From Deltaproteobacteria bacterium (lineage in GTDB: Bacteria > Myxococcota > JACPTQ01), in the NCBI GenBank assembly GCA_016192705.1, contig JACPTQ010000021.1, positions 1-64,000 on the forward strand: a DNA stretch of 64,000 bases, read 5' to 3'. Under the pieces are notes generated by a model, which saw nothing but the letters and a program-made list of their open reading frames with translations, was not told where the DNA came from and made no database searches. The position numbers were made by a program, and so were the translations under genes. This document shows, one piece after another, positions 42,372 through 50,269 of this stretch. Each line of letters opens with the position of its first letter. Position 1 is the stretch's first letter.

Positions 42372-43307
42372 ATGCTGCGGCTTCCAACCCTTGTCGCCGT
42401 CATCGTCGTTCTATTGGTTTTTTTCCCGGCCCCCGCGCTCGCGTGGGGCCCCCTCACCCACGTCCACTTCGGCAACGACATCCTCAACCACCTCGCCGTC
42501 TTGACGCCGTTTGTTGCCAAACTCCTGCGCGACCACCGCCTCGACTACCTCTATGGATGCATCGCCGCCGATCACATCGTTGGCAAAAACCTCGCGCCGT
42601 ATTACGCGCACTGCCACAATTGGAAGGTCGCGTTCAAGCTTCTCAAAGACGCGTGGACGCCGGGCCAAAAGGCATGCGCCTATGGTTTCCTTTCGCACCT
42701 CGCGGCCGACGTCATCGCGCACAATTTTTTCGTCCCTTTCAAAATGGTGCAGAGCTTTCCCGCGCGCACGGCGAAGCACACGTACTGGGAGTTGCGGTTC
42801 GACCAGTTCGTTGAGCCCGGGACTTGGCTCGTGTCAAAAGAGATCGCGCGCCACGACAACAGTGAAAACGACGCGCTCCTCGCAACGTCGCTCAGCAAGA
42901 CACTCTTTTCGTACCGCACCGGGAAACGCCTTTTCGCGAGCGCGATGCTTTTCACGCGCCTCAAACGGTGGCGCGGGATGATGGCGTACATCGGCCGCCG
43001 CTCGCCGTGGCCGCTCGTTCCCGCGGAGGTCGACCGCTTGAAGCGCATGACGATCGACAATGTTCTTTCGATCCTTATCGACGTCGAGGAGGCGCGGTGC
43101 GTATCGGGCGACCCGGTCGGTGCGCGCAATTTGAAGATCAGCGAGCAGCTGCGGCATCGGCTCAAGGCGCTCCGTCGTGGAAAAAAACTCGTCCCCGAAA
43201 CAACACCCGTACTCACGCAGCTCTTCGAAGAGCCGTTCCGCGACTCTATTTACTCGACCTTCGAAGCGCCCGATCTCGCGCCGCTGCTCGTAAATGCTCG
43301 GGATTGA
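42372..43307 (+). CDS. exported zinc-dependent phospholipase C-like protein
   Basis: A 311-residue member of the zinc phospholipase C / S1-P1 nuclease fold. The signal peptide (LVAVIVVLLVFFPAPALA) should be cut before Trp, and in the clostridial and Bacillus phospholipases the mature N-terminal Trp binds zinc. His and Asp ligands are visible in WGPLTHVHFGN, AADHIVGK, CHNWKVA and FLSHLAADVIAHNFF (about 112-126), the HxxxD...H pattern of the family. The chosen ATG at 42372 opens directly into the signal. The product should be secreted or periplasmic and act on phospholipids. Two much larger proteins with the same motif pattern are encoded at 50.3-52.8 and 56.1-58.7 kb. Confidence 0.85.
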   Translation: MLRLPTLVAVIVVLLVFFPAPALAWGPLTHVHFGNDILNHLAVLTPFVAKLLRDHRLDYLYGCIAADHIVGKNLAPYYAHCHNWKVAFKLLKDAWTPGQKACAYGFLSHLAADVIAHNFFVPFKMVQSFPARTAKHTYWELRFDQFVEPGTWLVSKEIARHDNSENDALLATSLSKTLFSYRTGKRLFASAMLFTRLKRWRGMMAYIGRRSPWPLVPAEVDRLKRMTIDNVLSILIDVEEARCVSGDPVGARNLKISEQLRHRLKALRRGKKLVPETTPVLTQLFEEPFRDSIYSTFEAPDLAPLLVNARD

Positions 43308-43330
43308 GCGCGCTTTCTAGGGTGCGCATA

Positions 43331-43375
43331 GACATCCTCCCAGGCATCCTCTAGTATGTCCTCTGGGAGGACATC
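43331..43375. promoter_or_regulatory. inverted-repeat operator of the toxin-antitoxin module
   Basis: GACATCCTCCCAG (43331-43343) and CTGGGAGGACATC (43363-43375) are inverted copies with two mismatches. They end directly at the antitoxin ATG, and the right arm also contains the ribosome site GGGAGG. Ribbon-helix-helix antitoxins typically repress their own promoter through such sites. Confidence 0.65.
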
Positions 43376-43609
43376 ATGGAACGCCTTAACTTGAACATTC
43401 CAACGGAAGCGCGAAAAACCCTTCGGCGTCTCGCGAAGAATGCGAAGCGACGCGAGGGCGAGTATGCGCGCGTCTTGCTTTTGAGTGCGATCGACCAGGC
43501 CGAACGTGAAGAATTCTATCGGCAGGTCGCGGAGAACATGACGCCGGCGGTGTGGAAACGAGATCTCGCCATCGCGCGTGCGATGGAGCGTGAACGCCAT
43601 CGTGGCTGA
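43376..43609 (+). CDS. ribbon-helix-helix antitoxin
   Basis: A 77-residue CopG/MazE-type antitoxin. The first strand MERLNLNIPTEARKTLRRLA is the usual DNA-contacting ribbon, followed by two helices (GEYARVLLLSAID) and a basic C-terminal helix that would bind the toxin. The gene overlaps the toxin start. An inverted repeat covers its promoter. GGGAGG lies six bases before the ATG. Confidence 0.8.
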   Translation: MERLNLNIPTEARKTLRRLAKNAKRREGEYARVLLLSAIDQAEREEFYRQVAENMTPAVWKRDLAIARAMERERHRG

Positions 43610-43946
43610 GCGCGGCGACGTCATGGTCCGCAAACGGCGGCTCGGTTTCGGCGCGTCAGGTCGCGCGGATCGCGTCGTTGTCGTTCAACCGGCCTGTTTG
43701 AACGCGGTGTTGCCAACCACTGTTGTTGTTCCCCTCGAAGTGGGGCGAAGCTCCTACGGGGTTCAGTCGCGCGATGTCCCTGTCAGCGCGGCAGAGGCTG
43801 GTGCGGATCGCGCGCACATCGCGATCGTCACGCTGGTGTCGAGTGCTTCCCTCGATCGCTTGGAGCCGGGCGCCGTGGGCCGACTTTCCGCGTTCACCCT
43901 CGCAAAAATCGACCGCGTGCTTCGAATCGTGCTCGGTTTGGCGTGA
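43590..43946 (+). CDS. MazF/PemK-type toxin
   Basis: A 118-residue RNase toxin of the MazF/PemK fold. Family features are ERGDVMV at the N-terminus, a basic loop (RKRRLGFG), ADRVVVVQPACLN, TVVVPLE and a C-terminal AHIAIVTLVSSASLDRLEPG helix region ending in DRVLRIVLGL. MazF enzymes cut mRNA at short sites; the specificity here is unknown. The start is a GTG at 43590 overlapping the antitoxin gene; GTG 43602 is a second possibility. Overlap and operator make this a complete type II module. Confidence 0.85.
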   Translation: MNAIVAERGDVMVRKRRLGFGASGRADRVVVVQPACLNAVLPTTVVVPLEVGRSSYGVQSRDVPVSAAEAGADRAHIAIVTLVSSASLDRLEPGAVGRLSAFTLAKIDRVLRIVLGLA

Positions 43947-44113
43947 AACGAGGAGGGGGATTTGGCAACGTCTCGTATCAAGTATTTCTTCGATTTTGGG
44001 TGCGACAGCCCATTCTGGAGCGCCGATGAGAAAACACGGGGCGCTTTTGGGTATCCGTTTACTCTCGAACTCTTGGTGTTTTGATATCGCGCGAGTGGCG
44101 CGTGGTCGTCGGG

Positions 44114-44755
44114 TCAGATCTGCGACGACGGGCAGACGCGATTCAGACGGCACTTTGCGCAATCGGGTGTGCGCGCGCGGCAGATGTGGTGCCCGAGCCG
44201 CCAGGCGCCGAGCCCAAATGCGATCCACTGCGTGCGGGGTAAAAGGCGCATGAGGTCGCGTTCGACCTTGACCGGATCGTTATGGCGCGTGAAGCCGAGG
44301 CGACGAGAGATTCGCCCGATATGGGTGTCGACGACGATCCCCTCGGGCGTGCCGAAAGCGTAACCGAGGACGACGTTCGCTGTTTTTCGCCCGACGCCCT
44401 TGAGCAACACGAGGTCGTTCATGCTCCGCGGGACATCGCCGCCGTGTCGCGCGACGAGGAGTTCGCATGTCGCCTTGAGATGGCGCGCTTTGACGCGAAA
44501 GAAGCCGACGCTCTTGATGAGCGCCTGAATTTCGGCCTCGGCGCCGGCGGCCATTGTGCGCGCGTCGGGGAAGCGCGAGAAAAGCCGGGGTGTGAGCTTA
44601 TTGACCTGCGCGTCGGTCGACTGCGCGGCGAGCATGGTCCCGACAAGGAGTTGAAACGGGTTTTCGAATCTGAGCTCGCAGTGCGCGTTCGGGAACATCC
44701 CGGCGAGGCGATGAAGGAGGATGCGTGCCGATGGGGCGGGTTTCTTTGCGGCCAT
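44114..44755 (-). CDS. nth: endonuclease III (DNA glycosylase/AP lyase)
   Basis: Removes oxidised pyrimidines from DNA and cuts at the resulting abasic site. It has 213 residues. The helix-hairpin-helix motif LLKGVGRKTANVVLGYAFG (about 115-133) carries the catalytic Lys, and VDTHIGRISRRLG (about 139-151) holds the catalytic Asp. The [4Fe-4S] cluster Cys set is complete at the C-terminus (CRARTPDCAKCRLNRVC, about 193-209). Its ATG overlaps the gshB stop by one base (TGATG), so it is the last gene of the operon that begins with pspA. Confidence 0.95.
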   Translation of the reverse strand: MAAKKPAPSARILLHRLAGMFPNAHCELRFENPFQLLVGTMLAAQSTDAQVNKLTPRLFSRFPDARTMAAGAEAEIQALIKSVGFFRVKARHLKATCELLVARHGGDVPRSMNDLVLLKGVGRKTANVVLGYAFGTPEGIVVDTHIGRISRRLGFTRHNDPVKVERDLMRLLPRTQWIAFGLGAWRLGHHICRARTPDCAKCRLNRVCPSSQI

Positions 44756-45696
44756 CAGCGCGAAAGCGACTCGGCGTAGTCGACGACGCGGCGTTCGAGC
44801 TGGACGTTGTTCAAGCGGTTGATTTCTTGAAGGCAGGTCGGGCTCGTGACGTTGACTTCGGTGAGGTGCCCGCCGATGACGTCGATTCCGACGAAGTGCA
44901 GCCCGTCGGCGATGAGAGCGTCGCGGAGCGCGTCGCAGATCTCGAGGTCGAATTGATCGAGAACGGTCGGGGCGACGGTTCCACCGGCCGCCATATTCGC
45001 GCGCAAGTCGCCAACCTGCGGAATGCGATTCAGCGCGCCGATCGGTTCGCCGCCGAGAAGGAGAATGCGCTTATCGCCTTTCGCGACCGCGGGCAGGTAG
45101 CGCTGCGCAACAACGGTTTGGGTGCCGCGTCCTGTCGCGGTTTCAAGAAGCGCACGGCGGTTTGGGTCTCCGTCCCGCACGAGATAAACACCGCGACCGC
45201 CCATGCCGTCGAGTGGTTTCACGACGATGGCGCCGCCGACTTCCGTGCGAAACCGATCGATTTCGTCGATCGAAGATGTGACGAGCGTTTCTGGAATGAG
45301 CGATGGGAAACGCAAGGCGTAGAGTTTCTCGTTCGCGTCGCGGAGGGCGCGCGGGTGGTTCAAAACGACCGTCGACGACGGCGCGAGCGAGAGGAGTTGC
45401 GTCGCGTACAGGTATTCGAGGTCGACGGGCGGGTCTTTGCGCATCCAGATGATGTTGAAGTCGGCCGCGGCGCGGTTTTCGGGCGGTCCGGGCGTCGGCG
45501 AGTCGCTCGCTCCACGTCGTGGCGCGACGGGACGGGCGTTCACGCGAAGTTCGTTGCGAAAGAAAAGGTCGCGGCACTCGGCGACAAATGTCGCGTCGCT
45601 GCGGCGCGCGGTTTCGAGAAGGATGGCGTACGTCGTGTCGTGGTGCACCTTGATGGTCTCGAAGGGATCGATCACGAACAAGACGCGGCGGGTCAT
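44755..45696 (-). CDS. gshB: glutathione synthetase
   Basis: Ligates gamma-glutamylcysteine and glycine with ATP to make glutathione. A 313-residue ATP-grasp enzyme. VFVIDPFETIKVHHDTT-like residues open the N-domain (VIDPFETIKVHHDTT, about 8-22), the central motif is VVKPLDGMGGRGVYLV (about 148-163), and the C-terminal signature is LTEVNVTSPTCLQEIN (about 275-290), with Cys where Gly is commoner. No gshA is nearby. The ATG overlaps the stop of the unknown upstream gene (ATGA) and nth overlaps its stop. Confidence 0.94.
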   Translation of the reverse strand: MTRRVLFVIDPFETIKVHHDTTYAILLETARRSDATFVAECRDLFFRNELRVNARPVAPRRGASDSPTPGPPENRAAADFNIIWMRKDPPVDLEYLYATQLLSLAPSSTVVLNHPRALRDANEKLYALRFPSLIPETLVTSSIDEIDRFRTEVGGAIVVKPLDGMGGRGVYLVRDGDPNRRALLETATGRGTQTVVAQRYLPAVAKGDKRILLLGGEPIGALNRIPQVGDLRANMAAGGTVAPTVLDQFDLEICDALRDALIADGLHFVGIDVIGGHLTEVNVTSPTCLQEINRLNNVQLERRVVDYAESLSR

Positions 45697-46460
45697 TTGT
45701 CGTCCGAGAAGAAGAGGATCTCGTCGTCGGACTTAGGGGCGGGAGCAGATCGACCACGATCACGTCCACGACGACGATCACGATGTTCGGATGCGTTTGC
45801 GTTTGCGTTTGCGGGTGCGGGAACTTGACGCAAAGGCGCGGAGACGCCAAGGAAAGAGGTTTCTGGCCTTGCGTCTTTGCGTCTTTGCGCCTCTGCGTTG
45901 AAATCTCCTGGGGTTGCGGATTCAGCCACGGCATCAAGATCCCGTTTCGACAACTCCGCGGCGACGCTTGCGCCCGGACCCGTCCATTCGCCGAACAGCA
46001 GCGCCGATCCCGCGGGTGTCGCTTCGAGTCGACCCTTAAGAAGCAGCCCACTCGATGTACCGCCGTCGGCCCAGGGCGACGACAACGCTTCGTAAACCAC
46101 ATCACCAAAGAGGCTCGGCGGCGCACCCGTCAGCGTGACCCACGTCTCCGCATCCTCGGGTGTGTCATCCGCATCGCGGCTGGGCGCGGGCCGTTGCTCA
46201 CGCCCAACGCGCTTTTGTGCCGGGTCATCGTGCGATTCTTCGAAAAGAAAAGTACGCCCCCGTTTCGTTATGCCAAGTGGATTCGAATGAACAACGGATG
46301 CCTGTCGATCGCCCTCGTCGACAATGACGATCGGCGCGCTCACGCGAGAATTGATCGGCTCATCGGCGCGCGATGGTCCACCGTCCCCAAGCGACAGCGT
46401 GTCGCCGAGCACCGGCGGAAACCGGTTGAACGGGCCGAGCTTACACGCGCGCGATGCCAT
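45693..46460 (-). CDS. hypothetical protein with a repeat-derived segment
   Basis: A 255-residue protein of unknown function. The central part (about 103-185: TWVTLTGAPPSLFGDVVYEA, SSGLLLKGRLEATPAGSAL) looks like a real folded domain. The segment from about 187 (DFNAEAQRRKDARPE to VSAPLRQ) is the translation of an R4 repeat hairpin, a peptide that such repeats give in many genomes. It is followed by an Asn-Ala run and an Arg/Asp-rich tail ending ILFFSDDK. It lies between the flotillin gene (6 bases) and gshB (overlap ATGA), so it is translated with them. Whether the repeat is recent or tolerated is unclear. Confidence 0.6.
   Translation of the reverse strand: MASRACKLGPFNRFPPVLGDTLSLGDGGPSRADEPINSRVSAPIVIVDEGDRQASVVHSNPLGITKRGRTFLFEESHDDPAQKRVGREQRPAPSRDADDTPEDAETWVTLTGAPPSLFGDVVYEALSSPWADGGTSSGLLLKGRLEATPAGSALLFGEWTGPGASVAAELSKRDLDAVAESATPGDFNAEAQRRKDARPETSFLGVSAPLRQVPAPANANANASEHRDRRRGRDRGRSAPAPKSDDEILFFSDDK
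45822..45903. repeat. repeat R4 hairpin within a reading frame
   Basis: Left arm GACGCAAAGGCGCGGAGACG and right arm CTTTGCGCCTCTGCGTTGAA are inverted copies, with GTCTTTGCGTCTTTGCG words in the right half. It is read in frame by the gene at 45693-46460. The words AAGGCGCGGAGACG and CTCTGCGTT are those of a repeat family widespread in bacteria. Confidence 0.7.
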
Positions 46461-46466
46461 ACGCGC

Positions 46467-47960
46467 CTACGACTTAGCGATTCCGCCTTCGACGACCTTC
46501 GCCGAAGGCGCACCGACGCCGGCGGTTAGCTGCGTCCCCTTCGTTGCCTCGGCGAGTCCCGGGATCGATTGCAGCAGTTTCTTCAAGTCGACGCCCGTCA
46601 GCCCATCGACGATCGGCGGCAACTGCGCGAGGATCGTCGCGACTTCGCCCGTCAGCTTGCTCGCGCCACCGCCCCCATTTCCGCCCGTGTTGATAAAGAC
46701 CATCTTCTCCGTCTTCGCGAGCGGCGCCGACACCGCTTCCGCAAGTCGCGGCAGCGACTCGATCAGCATCTGCGCAATCGCCGCCTGGTTGTAATGCGCC
46801 CACGAATCCGCCTTGCGTGCCATCGCCTCAGCCTCCGCGAGCCCGACCGCCCGCCGTACCTCAGCCTCCGCGAGCCCGCGCGCACGAATCGCCTCGGCCT
46901 CCGCTTCACCGCGCGCCTTCACGACGTCCGCCTCTGCGAGCCCGCGCGCCTTCGCCGCCTCGGCCTCCGCAAACCCACGCGCCTTCACCGCATCCGCCGC
47001 GCCGGACGCTTCGGTCTGCAACTTAAACCGCTCGGCCTCCGCTTCAATTTGCACAGCGCGCCGCTTCGCTTCCGTCGGCTTTTGCACCGTCGCCTCAAGC
47101 TCTTTCTCGCGCCGCAAAATCTCCTTCTCTTGCAAGTCGATCTGCTTCGTGCGCTCGCTCACTTGATACGCGATGTCCGCATCGGCGCGCTTTTGGTTGA
47201 CGATGACGGCGGCCTCCGCGCGCTTCGTCTCGTAGTCTCGATTCGCTTCGGCGATCCTCGTCTCCGCTTCAAACCGTGCCGTATCGCCCGCCTGCTTCGC
47301 CGACGCGCTTCGAATCGCCGCATCGCGCGCCGCTTCCGCCTCGGCGATTGCTTGGTTCCTTTTCACGAGCGCGAGCTGCTGCTTTCCAATCGCGTCGAGA
47401 TACCCCTGCTTGTCGCGAATGTCTTTCAGCGTGAACGACACGACGCGAAGCCCCATCTTGCCCATGTCGTGCTCGCTCACCTCTTGCACGGCCTGCGTGA
47501 ACTTCTCGCGGTCTTTGTAAATCTCCTCAACCGACAACTTTCCGATGATCGCGCGCAAGTGCCCTTCAACGGTTTGCATCGCGACGTCCATGATTTCGCT
47601 CTTGCCGCGCCCCAGAAACTGCTCAGCCGCCGTTCCGATCGATTCGACTTCGTTCCCGACCTTAATCTGCGCGACGCCCTCGACGATGATCGGCACGCCT
47701 TGCGCGGTCATGACTTCCGGCGTTTTGACGTCGATCGTCATCACCTCGAGCGACAAAATATCGGCGCGCTCAAGCACCGGCCATACGATTGTGCCGCCGC
47801 CGCGCACGACGCGAAATCCCTTCGAACCGCCCGAGACAATGAGCGCCTCGTTCGGGCCGACTTTTCGATAGCGGCTTGCGAAAATCATGAGGAAGATGAA
47901 GAAAACAAGGGCACCCGCTCCACCTGCAATGAGCCCCCACGGGATGTTAGCTGCGTTCAT
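46467..47960 (-). CDS. flotillin-like membrane scaffold protein
   Basis: A 497-residue SPFH/flotillin protein. One N-terminal membrane helix (IPWGLIAGGAGALVFFIFLM, about 6-25) is followed by the SPFH domain (about 30-200). A long Ala/Glu coiled coil (about 205-395) carries runs of ARGLAEAE and VKARGEAEAEAI units, and a Gly-rich C-terminal region has FINTGGNGGGG. Flotillins organise membrane microdomains and are often encoded with NfeD proteins, as here. GGAGA seven bases before the ATG supports 47960. The upstream gap to nfeD is filled by an R2 palindrome. Confidence 0.92.
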   Translation of the reverse strand: MNAANIPWGLIAGGAGALVFFIFLMIFASRYRKVGPNEALIVSGGSKGFRVVRGGGTIVWPVLERADILSLEVMTIDVKTPEVMTAQGVPIIVEGVAQIKVGNEVESIGTAAEQFLGRGKSEIMDVAMQTVEGHLRAIIGKLSVEEIYKDREKFTQAVQEVSEHDMGKMGLRVVSFTLKDIRDKQGYLDAIGKQQLALVKRNQAIAEAEAARDAAIRSASAKQAGDTARFEAETRIAEANRDYETKRAEAAVIVNQKRADADIAYQVSERTKQIDLQEKEILRREKELEATVQKPTEAKRRAVQIEAEAERFKLQTEASGAADAVKARGFAEAEAAKARGLAEADVVKARGEAEAEAIRARGLAEAEVRRAVGLAEAEAMARKADSWAHYNQAAIAQMLIESLPRLAEAVSAPLAKTEKMVFINTGGNGGGGASKLTGEVATILAQLPPIVDGLTGVDLKKLLQSIPGLAEATKGTQLTAGVGAPSAKVVEGGIAKS

Positions 47961-47979
47961 GGACTGTCTCCTTTTTGGG

Positions 47980-48105
47980 AGGCTGCTGAAAAACGCCCAG
48001 CTGCGGCGTTGGCGCGTCGCCGCTCGCTTCCGCGTACATCTGAGTACAGCGTCCGCTCGCGGCTTTCCGGGCCTGCCTTGCATCTGGACGTTTTTGACCA
48101 GCCTG
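47980..48105. repeat. palindromic repeat R2, copy 3
   Basis: Ends GAGGCTGCTGAAAAACGCCC and GGACGTTTTTGACCAGCCTG are inverted copies. The interior GCGGCGTTGGCGCGTCGCCG, CTCGCTTCCGCGTACATCTG and AGTACAGCGTCCGCTCGCGG matches copy 1. It occupies the gap between nfeD and the flotillin gene, so here it lies inside an operon and could attenuate or process the transcript. Confidence 0.85.
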
Positions 48106-48110
48106 ATTCA

Positions 48111-48715
48111 TCACGTTTTTATTACCTGCTCAATAGATTTAGAAAGTTCGATCTTTTCGCGTTTTTCGTCGCCCGGGCCGAGCGTGCGTGCGACATCGAC
48201 ATAGAGCGTGGCCCCGACCTTTTGAGAAATGGTCGCGATGGTGCCTTTGGCGACGGTTCCGCCATCCTCGGCCCGCGCCGGGAAATTCGAGCGCGCGCCG
48301 CCCGCCGAGACGAGCACTTCGCCGACGCCGCCCGCCGGGATTTCCGTGATGACTTCGCATAAGCGAGCCCGACGCCCGAGCCGAGCGCAACCGGTAGATT
48401 GAGGACGAGGCTCGTCGCACCCGATTCAAGCGCAATGATGCCGCCCGCGCCGAACGCCGCGGCGAAACTTCCGAGAACGCCGGGGCTGAAGAACGGGAAG
48501 TTGATGTGGCCTCCCGCGTGCGCGTGCGAGTCGACTCCGTGTCCGTGCGCTCCCGCTTCCGCGCCCCCTCCCGCATCCACTCCCGCAGCCGTATCCGCTC
48601 CTGCGTCAACCCCGTGGCCGGCATCGCTCCCATCGCCGCCCAACTGCCCGAGCAAAAGCGACCCGAGCGCGAGCAGCACGCCGAACGACAAAAACGCCAT
48701 GTAAACAGTAAACAT
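48111..48715 (-). pseudogene. NfeD-like membrane protein needing a frame correction
   Basis: The first frame gives a membrane helix (MFTVYMAFLSFGVLLALGSL), an Asp/Ala/Gly- and His-rich linker, then two more helices ending GSGVGLAYA at about 48357. There the frame degenerates into Ser/Arg-rich sequence. The adjacent frame continues with EVITEIPAGGVGEVLVSAGG and ends SKSIEQVIKT at 48111; this is the NfeD-type OB-fold domain. One base appears to be missing near 48357. NfeD proteins partner flotillins, and the flotillin gene is next. The ATG overlaps the pspA stop (TAATG). A one-base assembly deletion or a real frameshift would explain this. Confidence 0.75.
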
Positions 48716-49431
48716 TACTTGTCGAGCTTCTTTCGCAAATCCGCGAGTGCGTCATCAACGCCCGTCTCCGCTTCGTAACGTTGAAACTTCGCCTCGACTT
48801 CGCGGCGCCGGCTGTCTGACGCGGTGTCGCGTGAAAGCTCGTTCATCGCCTCCCATTCGGCGTCGAGCGTGTTGACCTTGTCTTCCATCCGCGCGAAATC
48901 GCCGAGGTGCTTATCGACCGCGGGATCGCCGGTGTCGGCTCTTGTCACTGGAGTCGCCGCCGCCCGTTCCGAATCGCGCTCCCGCACCGCTTGCCCGACC
49001 TTATGCCTTGCCACGACCTCAATTTTCTTCGCCCGCGCATCGCGCAACTTCTCCTCGAGCGCCCGCACGCTCGTCCGCAGCGAATCGCCGTACTCGCGCT
49101 GCTTTTCGAGAAGCGCGCGCAGCCGTTCGACGTTTTTTTCCTCGCTGACCTTCTCGATGAGCGCCTCACGCGCGAGCGTCTCGTCACCGTGTCGCATCGC
49201 GGCCTCCGCGCGTTTCGCCCATTTCGCCGCTTCGACCTCGTGGTTCCGAAGCTGGATCTCGAGTTTGCGTTCGTCACCCGCGACGGCAATCGTCTGCCGC
49301 TTCGCATCGCGCACCGCGTCCTCCATGTCGAGAAGCTGCTGCTCAAGCAGCTTGACCGGGTCTTCCGCACGGTCGAGAAGCTCGTTCAAATTCGCGCGCA
49401 CAACTTCGTTGAGGCGACTTAGAATCCCCAT
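48715..49431 (-). CDS. pspA: PspA/IM30-family membrane-stress protein
   Basis: A 238-residue PspA-like protein, nearly all helical, which in other bacteria assembles on stressed membranes and guards the proton gradient. Visible are the N-terminal amphipathic helix GILSRLNEVVRANLNELLDR (about 2-21), the EDP turn, then long coiled coil to about 185 and a C-terminal helix with DALADLRKKL. AAGGAGG lies six bases before the ATG at 49431. It is the first gene of the pspA-nfeD-flotillin-gshB-nth operon, so membrane protection and redox repair may share control. Confidence 0.92.
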   Translation of the reverse strand: MGILSRLNEVVRANLNELLDRAEDPVKLLEQQLLDMEDAVRDAKRQTIAVAGDERKLEIQLRNHEVEAAKWAKRAEAAMRHGDETLAREALIEKVSEEKNVERLRALLEKQREYGDSLRTSVRALEEKLRDARAKKIEVVARHKVGQAVRERDSERAAATPVTRADTGDPAVDKHLGDFARMEDKVNTLDAEWEAMNELSRDTASDSRRREVEAKFQRYEAETGVDDALADLRKKLDK

Positions 49432-49584
49432 GGCCTCCTCCTTCGAAACAGAGCCGGATTTCATTTATATCGCCGTATCGGCTGCCCCCACAAGGGCGTC
49501 GCGGACTAAAGCGAATGGCCGTGATTGGCGAGTGGCCGCGTGCTAGAAAACCGCGTGGAGCAGTGACCGAGGGACGCGAAACGA

Positions 49585-50193
49585 ATGAAACGAACCATTG
49601 CCGTTGCGGGCAACATCGGCGCAGGCAAGAGCGACCTTGTGAAGTTTTTATGTCGGCGGTTCGGCCTTGAACCTTTCCCTGAGCCGTTCGACACGAACCC
49701 GTATCTCGCTGACTTTTATCGCGACATGAAGACCTTCGCGTTTCGGTCACAGGTTTACTTCCTGACGCATAAATTTCGTATTCACCGCGCGATCGAGCGC
49801 GAGCCCGGAACGGTCGTCCAGGACCGCACGATTTACGAAGACGCCGAGATCTTCGCGCGGAACCTCTGGCGCCAGCGTTTCATCGATAAGCGCGACTTCG
49901 CGACCTACACCGAGCTCTATGAAACGATTCGCGCTGCGATTGCGCCACCTGACCTGATGATTTACGTGAAGGCGCCCGTGCGGACGCTGCGGCAGCGGAT
50001 TCGAAAGCGTGGCCGAACAATGGAGCAGGAGATTCCCGCGAGCTATCTGCGGCGGCTGAATCACCTCTACGAAGCGTGGTTCGCGCGCTACGATTTATCG
50101 CCGGTCGAAACGCTTGCGACTGACAAGATCGACTACGTGACCGACCTCGTCGACCGGCTGGACTTGCTCAAGCGCATCGAACGGTACCTATAG
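49585..50193 (+). CDS. deoxynucleoside kinase
   Basis: Phosphorylates deoxyribonucleosides for dNTP salvage. It has 202 residues. The P-loop is VAGNIGAGKSDLVKFL (about 7-22), the catalytic/base motif QDRTIYEDAEIF (about 79-90) is the DRS-type segment, and the Arg-rich lid is RQRIRKRGRTME (about 136-147). The length and motifs fit the bacterial dAK/dGK group; the base specificity cannot be read by eye. It is divergent from pspA and convergent with the large secreted-protein operon. Confidence 0.92.
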   Translation: MKRTIAVAGNIGAGKSDLVKFLCRRFGLEPFPEPFDTNPYLADFYRDMKTFAFRSQVYFLTHKFRIHRAIEREPGTVVQDRTIYEDAEIFARNLWRQRFIDKRDFATYTELYETIRAAIAPPDLMIYVKAPVRTLRQRIRKRGRTMEQEIPASYLRRLNHLYEAWFARYDLSPVETLATDKIDYVTDLVDRLDLLKRIERYL

Positions 50194-50269
50194 ATAACCC
50201 TTGTGAACCACGACGGCGGATTGAGCGGGGGCGCGAGGGAGGAAACGCAGGCGTTGCGGCCGTTCGTGT

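Noticed and set aside
46569-48362. 597-codon plus-strand open frame opposite the flotillin and nfeD genes
   Set aside because: Arg/His/Leu-rich composition with no domain, antisense to genes with clear motifs; open only because of high G+C.
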